Notes: generated by a model not told the origin, from the letters alone. A stretch of 64,000 nucleotides of DNA from Salipaludibacillus agaradhaerens (GCF_002019735.1 NZ_KV917378.1:2940869-3004868), one strand, 5' to 3'; shown: positions 29,211 through 38,056, counted from the stretch's first letter. Numbers and translations are program-made.

Positions 29211-29306
29211 GTGAGGGAGCTAATAAAAGCAAGTCAATCAGTTTATTTAGAAATGGACGTCAGTCAGGAGAAAGACAAAGGGTTTGTTTTTACATTATCT
29301 TGAAGA
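29211..29306 (+). CDS. Possible tiny leader ORF before the secreted-peptide gene
   Basis: A GTG at 29211 next to GAAGGGG opens a 31-residue frame (VRELIKASQSVYLEMDVSQE, then KDKGFVFTLS) ending 22 bases before the start of the secreted polypeptide gene. The composition looks protein-like, but there is no family match, and an in-frame ATG at 29187 is an alternative start without a good ribosome site. It could be a leader peptide, a decayed gene or chance. Confidence 0.25.
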
Positions 29307-29328
29307 AAATTAAAGGAGATGTTTTGCT

Positions 29329-29736
29329 ATGATGAAAAAAATGATGTTAGGTATTTGTTTATTGACGGCTGTTACATTTACAGCACCTTTAGCTTTACCA
29401 TCAACAGCAGAAGCCAATTGGTCATCGTGGTCAGATACGTCATTAAACTCTTCAGATGGTTGGAAAAGAACAGGGGCTTTCTCAGGGAAAACAACGTCGA
29501 GATTAGAGTGGAGTGCGGTTGCTAGTACAAAGACTATGTGGAGTAACCCTCAGAAACGGATGGTTAACTCTAATAATGCTTTAAGAGGAAATGCCGTTAC
29601 GCTTTCAAACACAAATCAGGTGTACACCAATAGTACGAATAACGCATTACCTGGCTACAATTATTATGCGCAAATTAGACCGGCCTGGAATCAAGTTGGT
29701 ACAGATACTATTACAAGCAGACATAACGCACATTAA
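29329..29736 (+). CDS. Trp-rich secreted polypeptide, candidate bacteriocin or exported effector
   Basis: A 135-residue precursor behind AAAGGAG. Residues 1-29 are a classical signal peptide (MMKKMM, a hydrophobic core, and cleavage after AEA). The mature part of about 106 residues starts NWSSWSD, is rich in Ser, Thr, Asn and Trp, and has no Cys. It includes DGWKRTGAF, LEWSAV, TMWSN and IRPAWNQVGTD, and ends in RHNAH. I do not recognise the family. It is followed by a hairpin and then by three membrane proteins and an ABC ATPase, the order of a peptide gene with its export or immunity genes. Confidence 0.65.
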   Translation: MMKKMMLGICLLTAVTFTAPLALPSTAEANWSSWSDTSLNSSDGWKRTGAFSGKTTSRLEWSAVASTKTMWSNPQKRMVNSNNALRGNAVTLSNTNQVYTNSTNNALPGYNYYAQIRPAWNQVGTDTITSRHNAH

Positions 29737-29748
29737 ACCAATGATAAT

Positions 29749-29781
29749 AGTGACAGCGGGAGGGCTGCTTTCGCTGTTACT
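29749..29781 (+). terminator. Attenuating hairpin between the peptide gene and transporter genes
   Basis: AGTGACAGCG and CGCTGTTACT form a 10-bp stem 12 bases after the polypeptide stop and 23 bases before the first membrane gene, without a long T-run. A partial terminator here would give more peptide mRNA than transporter mRNA. Confidence 0.6.
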
Positions 29782-29804
29782 CCTTTATAAAGGATGGATG
29801 TCAG

Positions 29805-30689
29805 ATGATAAAACATGAGTATTTACGTTACATAAAATCCCGTTTTAATATACTTATTTTATTAGCCATTTCTCTCCCTGTGATCGTCAGCTATTACATG
29901 ACCCGCATCGAGAAAAATGATTGGAAAGAGCAAATTGCTTTAAACCCTGCAGATTTAAATATAGAAGGTGCTAAGCTTACACTTGAAGGGTATAATGGGA
30001 TGGCTTTTTTAGATCATTTTTTATTTTCGCCCGATTTTTATATCGTATTTGTCGTTATTTTACTTATCGGGTTTGGTATACACCTTTGTGCAGTATCCTA
30101 CTATCATTTAAATGCGGGAATGGGCGCTATCATGGTGTCTAAAATGGGATATAAAAAATATATTTTATCTCTACTTACAGCTCAATGTCTTTATATCATC
30201 ACATTTATCTTAGTCTACTTTAGCTTATTAGCTCTCTTAAGCTTAATACTATGGGGAGGTTATTCTGATTTTCTTATTACGGGGTTAGGTGAGGTAAATG
30301 GGGCAAATCATTTTTTAATGATGATAGGTCATATTATTCTATTAATCATTTATACGTGCCTTGTTGTTTCGGCTACGTCATTACTAACTCATGTTGTGAA
30401 GAATAAATATTTACTGCAAATTATGCCATTTATATTTTACTTTGTGACGTTTATTTTATCATCGTTTCTCGGCAGTGTCTTATATGAGTTAGGTTATTCA
30501 CTCTATCAAGCGACGTGGTATTTTGTAAGTGATCATTACCTGCTAGGTATTTATTTTTATCAAGCATCAGATGCAGGTTTCCAAAGTTTTGTATTGTCGG
30601 TAGTGACACTTCCTTCACTGTTAATTATTTTCTTACTTGTTTTGGCTATAACGAATATTAAAAAATACGAAAAGAGTTATTTACTATGA
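29805..30689 (+). CDS. Integral membrane protein 1 of the peptide/ABC operon
   Basis: A 294-residue protein with about six hydrophobic segments and a 40-residue extracytoplasmic-looking loop after the first (MTRIEKNDWKEQIALNPADL region). The layout resembles ABC-2-type permeases found with BcrA-like ATPases. AAAGGATGG precedes the ATG. Its end overlaps the next start by 4 bases (ATGA). It probably combines with the next two membrane proteins and the ATPase, but no family name is certain. Confidence 0.7.
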   Translation: MIKHEYLRYIKSRFNILILLAISLPVIVSYYMTRIEKNDWKEQIALNPADLNIEGAKLTLEGYNGMAFLDHFLFSPDFYIVFVVILLIGFGIHLCAVSYYHLNAGMGAIMVSKMGYKKYILSLLTAQCLYIITFILVYFSLLALLSLILWGGYSDFLITGLGEVNGANHFLMMIGHIILLIIYTCLVVSATSLLTHVVKNKYLLQIMPFIFYFVTFILSSFLGSVLYELGYSLYQATWYFVSDHYLLGIYFYQASDAGFQSFVLSVVTLPSLLIIFLLVLAITNIKKYEKSYLL

Positions 30690-31324
30690 TTTTGAATAAG
30701 GGCACTTATATATGGTTTCTTTTTTATACGGTGACGCTCGTGTTTGTGACGGTCCAATTTATAGAAGTAACAGCAGTTCAAACATTCGATTATCTCATGT
30801 TTGAAGAGCTATTAATAAGACCACAAAAATTACTGTTTAATACGACACTATTTTTCGTGTTATTTCTTTACGTCACAAGAAAGGAGTTTCTTAATCCACT
30901 TTTAGTTAGTCGTTACACGAAGAAACTCCCCATTAAAATGATCACGTACGGCATACTTATCAGTGCTGTGTTTGTGATAAGTACGCTAACTGTTCTTTTA
31001 AGCGTTGTCTTCGCTAAGGGGTTAGCGATAGAGCTGAATCTGTCGTTAATAGCACCTCTTTTAAAATTTATACTGTATTGCCTATTTGTTTATATGACGT
31101 ACGCAGTGGTCTATCTTATGACCAATAAAAAAATACCCTCTTTATTTATAAATATAGTCATAAGTTTCGTTTTACTCATTACCTACCACGGGATTGTTTT
31201 TTTTACCTATATGACAGATGATTCAGTGTTAATAAAAGCGTATTGGACAACGCTATCATTTGTAACCCCTATTTTAATGTACTTTATTTATTATATAGGG
31301 AAGCGCAAGGAGATATTAAATTGA
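30686..31324 (+). CDS. Integral membrane protein 2 of the peptide/ABC operon
   Basis: A 212-residue protein with about six membrane segments and short loops, with a 4-base overlap to the preceding gene. A conserved-looking cytoplasmic stretch RKEFLNPLLVSRYTKK follows the second segment, and a similar position in the next protein reads LVVRSSRKAFLKK. This suggests that the two are diverged relatives that may pair as permease halves. No recognised family. Confidence 0.65.
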   Translation: MILNKGTYIWFLFYTVTLVFVTVQFIEVTAVQTFDYLMFEELLIRPQKLLFNTTLFFVLFLYVTRKEFLNPLLVSRYTKKLPIKMITYGILISAVFVISTLTVLLSVVFAKGLAIELNLSLIAPLLKFILYCLFVYMTYAVVYLMTNKKIPSLFINIVISFVLLITYHGIVFFTYMTDDSVLIKAYWTTLSFVTPILMYFIYYIGKRKEILN

Positions 31325-31995
31325 GAAAATATATCATCTGGACGTTACTCATTATGTCACTTATTAATTTCGCGTCTGTAAAAACAACAGATATGTCGGG
31401 TTTTTCGGCAGTCTTTCAAGGGCTTGCGGGGGTAGATTGGGCAACAGGCCAAGTATCTACTTTTTTACTCGTATTAAATTTAGGTATTCAAGCCCTCTTC
31501 GTCTTTTTCATTATGACTAAGGTAGATGAGCTCCTTTCATTAGGCCCCTACCTTGTTGTCAGAAGTTCCAGAAAAGCATTTTTAAAGAAAATCCAGTTGG
31601 AACTACTGGGTGTTGTGAGCCGACTAACGAGTTTAATGCTAGTAGTCAATCTTGTATTCTCTTTCCCCTTAAACACAGGTGAGATTAAAGCTCTTATATT
31701 TGTTTTTGTTGCCTATTTGATCAACTTTTTATTTTGGGGGAATGTCGTTGTTGGCTTGCTGTTACTGTATGTAAGTAAGTCTTGGGTTTATTTCAGCGTG
31801 ATTATAACTTTATTATTTTTGCAAATAGGATCTGCTCACAGTTTGTATACCAGCTTGTTTGTAGCGGGCTCCATAGACGTATTGGAAAATACGTTGCTCG
31901 TTTTGGTAGGGAAATTTATTATTCTCTTCGTTTCTTACGTTCTATTAAGTCGGCTAGTTAATCACTATGAATTTAAAGGAGATAATAAGCGATGA
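31321..31995 (+). CDS. Integral membrane protein 3 of the peptide/ABC operon
   Basis: A 224-residue protein with about six membrane segments. The TTG at 31321 is chosen as the start because AAGGAG lies 8 bases upstream and it overlaps the preceding stop (TTGA). The frame extending back to 31243 lies inside the preceding gene. The loop GPYLVVRSSRKAFLKK after the second segment resembles that of the preceding protein. Its end overlaps the ATPase start by 4 bases. Confidence 0.65.
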   Translation: MRKYIIWTLLIMSLINFASVKTTDMSGFSAVFQGLAGVDWATGQVSTFLLVLNLGIQALFVFFIMTKVDELLSLGPYLVVRSSRKAFLKKIQLELLGVVSRLTSLMLVVNLVFSFPLNTGEIKALIFVFVAYLINFLFWGNVVVGLLLLYVSKSWVYFSVIITLLFLQIGSAHSLYTSLFVAGSIDVLENTLLVLVGKFIILFVSYVLLSRLVNHYEFKGDNKR

Positions 31996-32654
31996 TAAAC
32001 GTGCAAGCAGTTTCAAAAACGATTAAGGAAAAGGATGTCTTACAAGACATAAATATAGATTTTGAAGAAGGGAAGGGTTATTTAGTAAGAGGGCATAACG
32101 GTAGTGGAAAAACGATGTTGTTAAGGTTGCTTTGCGGTTTAATAAAGCCTTCAAAAGGTGATGTGTCCAACGATAAACCTTATACATTCGGTGTGATGAT
32201 AGAAAATCCAGATTTTTTAGAAGGCCAAACAGCGCTTTATAATTTGAAGTACTTAGCAGCAATAAATAAGAGAATAACGGAAGAGGAGATCCTCAAGGCG
32301 TTAAAAAAAGTAGAGTTGTATGATCAGCGTCATGAACAAGTAAAAAAGTATTCATTAGGAATGAAGCAACGGTTAGGTTTATGCCAAGCCATTATGGAAA
32401 AACCAGATATTTTATTACTTGATGAGCCATTTAACGCATTAGATGATGACAGTTATAAGCGTGCATTATCCTTGCTTAGTGCTTTAAAAGAAGATGGAAA
32501 GATGTTAGTTGTCGCAGCACATGATCAAGAGCTTGTTACTCATCCGTTGTTTGATGAGGTTATTGTATTGGAAAATGGATGTATAAAAGAGAGAATAAAA
32601 CGAGAAGACGGGGATGTGTCTCTAGATTCGTCATCGGACGTGGCTAAAGATTGA
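31992..32654 (+). CDS. ABC transporter ATPase (BcrA-type), last gene of the peptide operon
   Basis: A 220-residue ATPase with Walker A GHNGSGKT (34-41), Q-loop region FGVMIENPDFLEGQTALYNL (66-85), signature SLGMKQR (121-127), Walker B ILLLDEP (140-146) and switch His in AAHD. The GVMIENP...GQTA.NLKYLA pattern is typical of ATPases that export or confer immunity to lantibiotics and bacteriocins. It is translationally coupled to the three membrane genes and presumably drives them. Confidence 0.88.
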   Translation: MINVQAVSKTIKEKDVLQDINIDFEEGKGYLVRGHNGSGKTMLLRLLCGLIKPSKGDVSNDKPYTFGVMIENPDFLEGQTALYNLKYLAAINKRITEEEILKALKKVELYDQRHEQVKKYSLGMKQRLGLCQAIMEKPDILLLDEPFNALDDDSYKRALSLLSALKEDGKMLVVAAHDQELVTHPLFDEVIVLENGCIKERIKREDGDVSLDSSSDVAKD

Positions 32655-32709
32655 ATGTTGAAAATTGCGCGAATGAGACATGGATAAGCCATCTATTTGA
32701 AGGTGGGGA

Positions 32710-32750
32710 AATAACGGCCGCTAATATCCTAGTTGAAGTTTCGTTTTATG
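32710..32750 (+). repeat. Dispersed repeat family 2, shortened copy G
   Basis: AACGGCCGCTAATATCCT, followed directly by GTTGAAGTTTCGTTTTAT, joins the left and right ends of family 2 without the central GTGGGAG part. It lies in the gap between the convergent ATPase and dehydrogenase genes. Confidence 0.4.
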
Positions 32751-32829
32751 GCTGTTGAATAAGTAATGATGGCAAGAATTCCCCTCTCTTTGTGAAAATG
32801 CATAAAGAGAGGGGGGCTGATTAGCGTGA

Positions 32830-33930
32830 TTAGTTTTGGAGGATATGAAAACCTGCCGGCAACGGTTCAGGCCTTTGGCAAGTGCTCTGCATTTTATAAT
32901 ACGTTTCTGAGGAAGAGGCTGTGTGAAAGCCATGCATTGCTTCTAAAACGTGGTAACCTAACTCCCCATTGGCGCGATGCGGTGTGTCATTAAGAATAGA
33001 ATGAACCATATCAGCAATTCCAATCCCACGGCTGTTTTCAGTATTGTGCTCCGATAATGGAAGGCTGACAAACTCCTTTTTGTCTCGTTTACGTAACTTC
33101 ACAGGGCCACCAAATGTGTTAGGATCAGGTACGAGAAGAGTGCCTTCATCACCATATATCTCAATATGTGGGAGAGATGAGCCACCGAAGGCATCGAAGC
33201 TTGTGGTGATAGATGCTACAGCGCCATTGTCAAAATCAATGATTCCTGCGATATGGGTAGGCGTTGAAACTTGTATTTTTTCCCCATATTTAGGTTCACT
33301 TAAAATCGTCCGTTCGGGGTAACTCACACGAGCAGACCCTGATAGTCGAGTCATTGGGCCAAGTAAGGCCGTTAAAGCTGTTAAATAATAAGGCCCCATA
33401 TCGAACATTGGGCCGCCGCCAACATCATAATAAAACGCAGGGTCAGGATGCCAATGTTCATGACCACGGCCGATCATGAAGGCTGAAGCGCCTACTGGTT
33501 TACCTATTTCCCCCTGTTCAATCGCTTGGAGGGCTGTTTGAATACCAGCTCCTAAGAAGGTATCGGGTGCACAGCCCACTAGTAGTCCTTTTTCTTTTGC
33601 GAGTTTTAGCATATGTTGCCCTTCTTCCAGAGTCACGGCTAACGGTTTTTCAGTATAAACGTGCTTTCCTGCTTCCAATGCACGAATACAAACTGGCCCA
33701 TGTGCATCAGGTGTCGTTAAGTTAATGATTAGCTCAATGTCATGATTTTGCAGTAATTCATCTGTTTTGCAAACATTGGGGATATGATAGTTTGCAGCTT
33801 GAGCTTGAGCTTTTTTATGGTTTAAATCTGCACATGCGACAATAGTAAGGTGATCTAATTTATGACAATTTTCCAAGTAAATTGAACTGATATTTCCACA
33901 ACCGACAAGACCTGCTTTTATCATGGTCAT
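32830..33930 (-). CDS. Gfo/Idh/MocA-family sugar dehydrogenase
   Basis: A 366-residue NAD(P)-dependent oxidoreductase. The Rossmann motif GLVGCGNIS lies near the N-terminus, EKPLAVTLEEG (the family's EKP catalytic Lys motif) near residue 95, and DVGGGPMFDMGPYYL near residue 180. ATG at 33930 is chosen because GGAGGAG lies 7 bases upstream. It follows the ThuA-like gene by 59 bases in the same direction, and the AraC regulator is divergent. It probably oxidises a sugar or cyclitol hydroxyl, substrate unknown. Confidence 0.9.
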   Translation of the reverse strand: MTMIKAGLVGCGNISSIYLENCHKLDHLTIVACADLNHKKAQAQAANYHIPNVCKTDELLQNHDIELIINLTTPDAHGPVCIRALEAGKHVYTEKPLAVTLEEGQHMLKLAKEKGLLVGCAPDTFLGAGIQTALQAIEQGEIGKPVGASAFMIGRGHEHWHPDPAFYYDVGGGPMFDMGPYYLTALTALLGPMTRLSGSARVSYPERTILSEPKYGEKIQVSTPTHIAGIIDFDNGAVASITTSFDAFGGSSLPHIEIYGDEGTLLVPDPNTFGGPVKLRKRDKKEFVSLPLSEHNTENSRGIGIADMVHSILNDTPHRANGELGYHVLEAMHGFHTASSSETYYKMQSTCQRPEPLPAGFHILQN

Positions 33931-33989
33931 GCTATTCTCCTCCAATAATTTATCATTTTAGTGCCAGACTTTGGTTTCTTTTCCTTTGT

Positions 33990-34670
33990 CTACGAACGGC
34001 TAGTGTCAACTCTTCCTTCAGCGGCCCACAACAGCCCACGACGCATTATCGTTGTGACTTCAGGCTTTCTGATAATGTCTGCTTTATGGCCTAATGAACA
34101 ATAAAAGACCCTTCCTTGTCCCCAGCGTTTTGTCCAGACAACAGGCATATCAACCGTCTTGTTGTAAACGTGAGGGCCTTCGCTGACAGGGAAACGGGTG
34201 GTAGCGAGAACTTCTACTGCAGGGTCCACGTGCATATAATATTGTTCACTGCATACGTTAAAATCGTCGATCCCATTAAGAAGAGGGCTGGAAGAATGTT
34301 TAACGTGAACGGTGTATTCAACACCGTCATCGCCGGGATGAGCTACCCAGTTCCCACCTGTGATGAATTGCCAAAGGACATTGTCACGAAAAGAATCACA
34401 CATGCCACCGTGACACCCTGCTATGCCGACACCAAGTTGAACAGCATCAGAAATATGATGAACATAGTGATCCTTTATCTGTCCCATGGTCCAATGGGGG
34501 ACGATTAAATCGAAGGACTTTAGTTTTTCCGCATCAGCATAGGCTTCAAGTGTGTCTGACATCTCGACGTGAATATTTTCTTCCATGAGTATGTCCTTAA
34601 AAATATGGGCGACCTGCTCGGGTTCGTGCCCATCCCAGCCACCCCAAACGATAAGTGCTTTTTTCGCCAT
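33990..34670 (-). CDS. ThuA-like protein (trehalose-utilisation domain)
   Basis: A 226-residue protein beginning KALIVWGGWDGHEPEQVAHI, with GIAGCHGGMCDSFRD (about 80-94), GNWVAHPGDDGVEYTVHV and QGRVFYCSLGHK, all typical of ThuA/DUF1037-type proteins with a glutamine-amidotransferase-like fold. GGGAGG precedes the ATG. These proteins accompany Gfo/Idh dehydrogenases in sugar oxidation pathways, and here the dehydrogenase follows directly. It is suggested to act on a keto-sugar intermediate. Confidence 0.88.
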   Translation of the reverse strand: MAKKALIVWGGWDGHEPEQVAHIFKDILMEENIHVEMSDTLEAYADAEKLKSFDLIVPHWTMGQIKDHYVHHISDAVQLGVGIAGCHGGMCDSFRDNVLWQFITGGNWVAHPGDDGVEYTVHVKHSSSPLLNGIDDFNVCSEQYYMHVDPAVEVLATTRFPVSEGPHVYNKTVDMPVVWTKRWGQGRVFYCSLGHKADIIRKPEVTTIMRRGLLWAAEGRVDTSRS

Positions 34671-34948
34671 CGTTAAAACCTCCCTATCTATGTTTTTAAA
34701 AAAAGATGTGACTAAAGACTCCTTGGTCTTATTAAATTTAAATCAATGTGTTAGCCCGAATGCGAGGATACTAGTCACGCATCTGGCGGATGGCTTTGAG
34801 TAGACACATTGTTTACCCTCCTTTGATAGAACAGATTATGGGGATGTTTGATTACATCATAATGTCCAATGGTCTTGATTAAAATGGATGATACAATGAC
34901 AATATGTACGATACTGCTATTATCTTCTTTGGAAGGAGATGGGTTTCC

Positions 34949-35740
34949 GTGGCCATTAAATTTTGCGGTTATTCTCTGCATACTCAACGCTTTGATATGA
35001 AATTTAAACCGCGTATACCAGGTTATTTGTTGCGTCTGCAAACAGAAGGTAAATGCAAGGTTATATTGAATCAAAAAGAGCTTGTAGTAGAAAAAGGGAC
35101 TCTCCTATTGATACATCCTGAAGATACCTTTGAATTAAGTGTGGAGAGCGGAGGAAATAGCGGAGATTATCATGTGTTTTGTGAAGGTAGTTGGATTGAC
35201 TCATGGTGGTGCCGGTCCGGTAAACCTTCTTATAGTCAAATCGGTCTTGATGAAAATATCCTCGGTATCTGGAGATATATGATTCTTGAAGATCGGCGTT
35301 CAATTTCTGAGAAAAATGAAGAAATTCTTCACTATTTACTGCGATTATTATGCGTATCCTTGGAACGGAGCGCTAATGAAACAAAACTACATTCTCATCG
35401 TCCCTATGCTGTTACAAGAATGATGAGATACATTGAAGAAAACGCCAGCTCGAATTTAAAGGTAGAAGATGTGGCACAGCATGCAGGTCTAAGTGTTTCG
35501 CGTTCAGCACATCTTTTCAAGAGTAGCTTAGGAAAGACGATCATAGCCTATTCCCATGAAATCCAATTGTCAGTAGCGATGGACCTTTTAAAGCATACAA
35601 CGTATACATTAGACCATATAGCAGAAGAGTGCGGATTTGGAAGCTACTCGTACTTCTATCGTCTTTTTAAAAGGCAGTATGGGGTATCCCCTGGAAAGTA
35701 TCGCTTAAGTACGAAGCACAAGGCATTTCATGCTATTTAG
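34949..35740 (+). CDS. AraC-family transcriptional regulator
   Basis: A 263-residue regulator with an N-terminal cupin-like sugar-sensing domain and a C-terminal pair of helix-turn-helix motifs (about 165-260): LKVEDVAQHAGLSVSRSAHL and LDHIAEECGFGSYSYFYRLF, then GVSPGKYR. GTG at 34949 is chosen because GGAAGGAG lies 10 bases upstream; the ATG at 34904 lacks a site. It is divergent from the thuA-dehydrogenase pair and is likely its activator. Confidence 0.87.
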   Translation: MAIKFCGYSLHTQRFDMKFKPRIPGYLLRLQTEGKCKVILNQKELVVEKGTLLLIHPEDTFELSVESGGNSGDYHVFCEGSWIDSWWCRSGKPSYSQIGLDENILGIWRYMILEDRRSISEKNEEILHYLLRLLCVSLERSANETKLHSHRPYAVTRMMRYIEENASSNLKVEDVAQHAGLSVSRSAHLFKSSLGKTIIAYSHEIQLSVAMDLLKHTTYTLDHIAEECGFGSYSYFYRLFKRQYGVSPGKYRLSTKHKAFHAI

Positions 35741-35900
35741 TAGTAAAATGGGAAGCGAGCTAACATCTCTAAAGTGACCATACCCATGTCTTGTCATTTT
35801 ATATAATGGCTTTGTTAAAATTTAATGTTGATATCTAAAGAAGAATAATAGAACTTCCTATTTGGAAATTCTTATGTAGGTTTATTGTCTTGAATTAACG

Positions 35901-36725
35901 TCACTTATTATTAAGAGTCTCTTCAACTCTATCTAACCATTCATTTATCAGTGTGTTAAAAAGTTGCGGTTGTTCAATTTGTAAGTTATGACCCGCTTTA
36001 TCTAATATTCCAAAAGTTCCCCGGGGATATTTACTTTGTAATTCAAGTGCATCCTTATATCCAACAGTAGAGTCTTGTTTTCCCAAAAGAAATATACTAG
36101 GTTTACTAAAATCAGATTGGTCAATCTTAAAGGAGAAACTATAATTTTTTTGGACTCTTTCTAGAAAGGGTCCATCTCCAATATTAACTCCACTCAAAAT
36201 TTCTTCTCGATACCTTAACCAAGTGGACTCATCAAGGACAACATTATTGTTTCTAAAGTCCTCTAACTCCTTCTTTGTTAGTTTTCCAATAAATTCTACA
36301 TCTGTTTGTACTATTTTGTGCTTCTCAACGGTTCTATCTTGAGCATAGGGTTTAATAACTGGGCAAATGAATGCCGCACCAAGTATTCCTTCTTTTTGTT
36401 TATGAATAATACCCCTAGCTAAATAACCCCCATAAGATTCACCTACTATTAGATATTTTTCGTCGGGAATTATAGCCTGAATAAAGTCTATTACAGCATT
36501 CAACATTTCGTCAGAATTACTAATCCCGTTATAATTTTTTGTTAATCCCATTCCTGGAAGGTCAATATAGATTCGCCTCCATCCCCCCCTCTTCTCGAAT
36601 ACAGGTTCCATACAACCACTCATTAAACGATGGTCTGGTGAAAACCCGTGTATCATTATAATAGGTGTTCCTGTCCCTAAATCTTCGTAATATATTTCTG
36701 CTTGGCGAACTTTACAATAAGCCAT
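35901..36725 (-). CDS. Alpha/beta hydrolase
   Basis: A 274-residue cytoplasmic alpha/beta hydrolase. It shows IIMIHGFSPDHR (oxyanion), DLPGMGLT, nucleophile elbow VGESYGGYL, and a C-terminal acid/His pair (GKQDSTVGY ... DKAGHNLQIEQP). AAGAAGGA lies 6 bases before ATG 36725, so the longer frame from 36779 is not used. The gene is notably A+T-rich and lies beside a decayed insertion sequence, which may indicate transfer. Substrate unknown. Confidence 0.85.
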   Translation of the reverse strand: MAYCKVRQAEIYYEDLGTGTPIIMIHGFSPDHRLMSGCMEPVFEKRGGWRRIYIDLPGMGLTKNYNGISNSDEMLNAVIDFIQAIIPDEKYLIVGESYGGYLARGIIHKQKEGILGAAFICPVIKPYAQDRTVEKHKIVQTDVEFIGKLTKKELEDFRNNNVVLDESTWLRYREEILSGVNIGDGPFLERVQKNYSFSFKIDQSDFSKPSIFLLGKQDSTVGYKDALELQSKYPRGTFGILDKAGHNLQIEQPQLFNTLINEWLDRVEETLNNK

Positions 36726-36910
36726 TTTGAATCCTTCTTTCTTGATAGATTTTCTTTTCTTTGTATTTAAAACATCCACTTATTTTTAACGTTAGTTAAA
36801 TTAAAGAAATAATGTTTATACATTGAATTTTGATAATCTAAATGTATTATATGTTTCCGAATTTGGGATTGAATAACCTTTTGTCATCAGATTGGTCAAT
36901 GTAATTTCAT

Positions 36911-37407
36911 TCACTGGTGATGGATCTCTAATACTTGAATCCAAGCCAAATAATTGTTTAGAGACTTTCGTGCTACACCGTTAAATCGCTCCATCCATCT
37001 GGATGGTAGTTGCTGACGTTCTAGATGTGATAGAGGCCCTTTGTATGCACACTTTTCCATCAGACTTGAATGGATATATAGACATACCTTTTTCAGAGTA
37101 TAAGAAATAGATCTCGTCCATTTCAACAATACCTTGAAAATTTGATAAATTCCATTTGTTTTAGTGATATTAAGAGTTTGTGCCTCCGGTAGAATATAGT
37201 GACGTGAATAACATTCCCGATTAACTTCACAGATTTGCGTAAGGAATATCCTTTAATCATACATTCAATGATTGAGATAACCAATTCGATATAATGCCGT
37301 ATTGGTGGGAACGGAAAAAGATTTTCCACAATTATCATAATAGATCTATAATAGTGACGCGAAGACGTTAGCAGTGAGGCAAGGTAATTAAAAGAGGTAT
37401 GAGACAT
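36911..37407 (-). pseudogene. Decayed IS1595-family transposase
   Basis: Two adjacent minus-strand frames give the two ends of one transposase. The N-terminal piece (37123-37407) includes ECMIKGYSLRKSVKLIG, then HVTIFYRRHKLLISLKQ, the helix-turn-helix region of IS1595-type enzymes. The C-terminal piece (36911-37129, a different frame) includes SRWMERFNGVARKSLNNYLA, typical of the C-terminal end. The middle with the DDE residues is missing or scrambled. It is a dead element between the hydrolase and the following secreted protein. Confidence 0.7.
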
Positions 37408-37522
37408 GGACTAAAGTCTTAAGCTGTTTCTAATTGTTAGAATAAATCGCGCTGTTTTTTAGTCAGATCTCACCTTGTTTAACATGGATATTTATTATAT
37501 AAATGATAAATGGAGGTAGGAC

Positions 37523-38005
37523 ATGACTAAAGTAAAACTTATTTATTTCTTAACATCACTAGTATTAATTGGGGTTATAGTATTTTTTTATTTAACGCCT
37601 GGACAGGAGGAAGTAGAAGCGTCTTATACTGGGGAGGTTCCTGGAGAGAATATGACGATGTATTATGAGCTAACTAAAACAACGGCAGAATCAGCCGAAG
37701 TAGGTGATTGGCTTATCGAAGTCTATTGGGAAAATACAGGGATAGATGATCCCATAACATGGTATCGCATGAAAGCAGAATGGCCAATTAGCATTGCATG
37801 GAATCAGACAAATTCTAGCCGTACCTACTCCTCCAAAATCTATTTAGATGATGAGGACCCCGTTCTTCGTTTATATGGGACTTCAACAATGGATTTGGCG
37901 GAGATAGAAAAGGAACTAAATCAATCAAGCTTTGATGTCAGTTTTAGTACAGCAGATGATGAGTTTAATGAAACATTTTCTTTTAGCCAAATAGAGATAG
38001 AATAA
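37523..38005 (+). CDS. Membrane-anchored or secreted protein of unknown function
   Basis: A 160-residue protein behind GGAGG with a single N-terminal hydrophobic segment (about residues 6-26, ending before PGQEEVEAS) and a predicted beta-rich, acidic external part. No Cys follows the segment, so it is not a lipoprotein. I recognise no family. The acidic composition fits a secreted protein of a salt- or alkali-adapted species. Confidence 0.7.
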   Translation: MTKVKLIYFLTSLVLIGVIVFFYLTPGQEEVEASYTGEVPGENMTMYYELTKTTAESAEVGDWLIEVYWENTGIDDPITWYRMKAEWPISIAWNQTNSSRTYSSKIYLDDEDPVLRLYGTSTMDLAEIEKELNQSSFDVSFSTADDEFNETFSFSQIEIE

Positions 38006-38056
38006 GAGAAAAAAGAAAGTGTTTATTTTCAGTGGTAAACCCACCTGTTTATAGAT

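Noticed and set aside
29329-29736. Lactococcin 972-type bacteriocin assignment
   Set aside because: The operon layout is reminiscent, but the mature sequence lacks the motifs I know for that family, so no family name was given.
34116-34508. 130-codon + strand frame over the ThuA-like gene
   Set aside because: Antisense shadow of a well supported gene.
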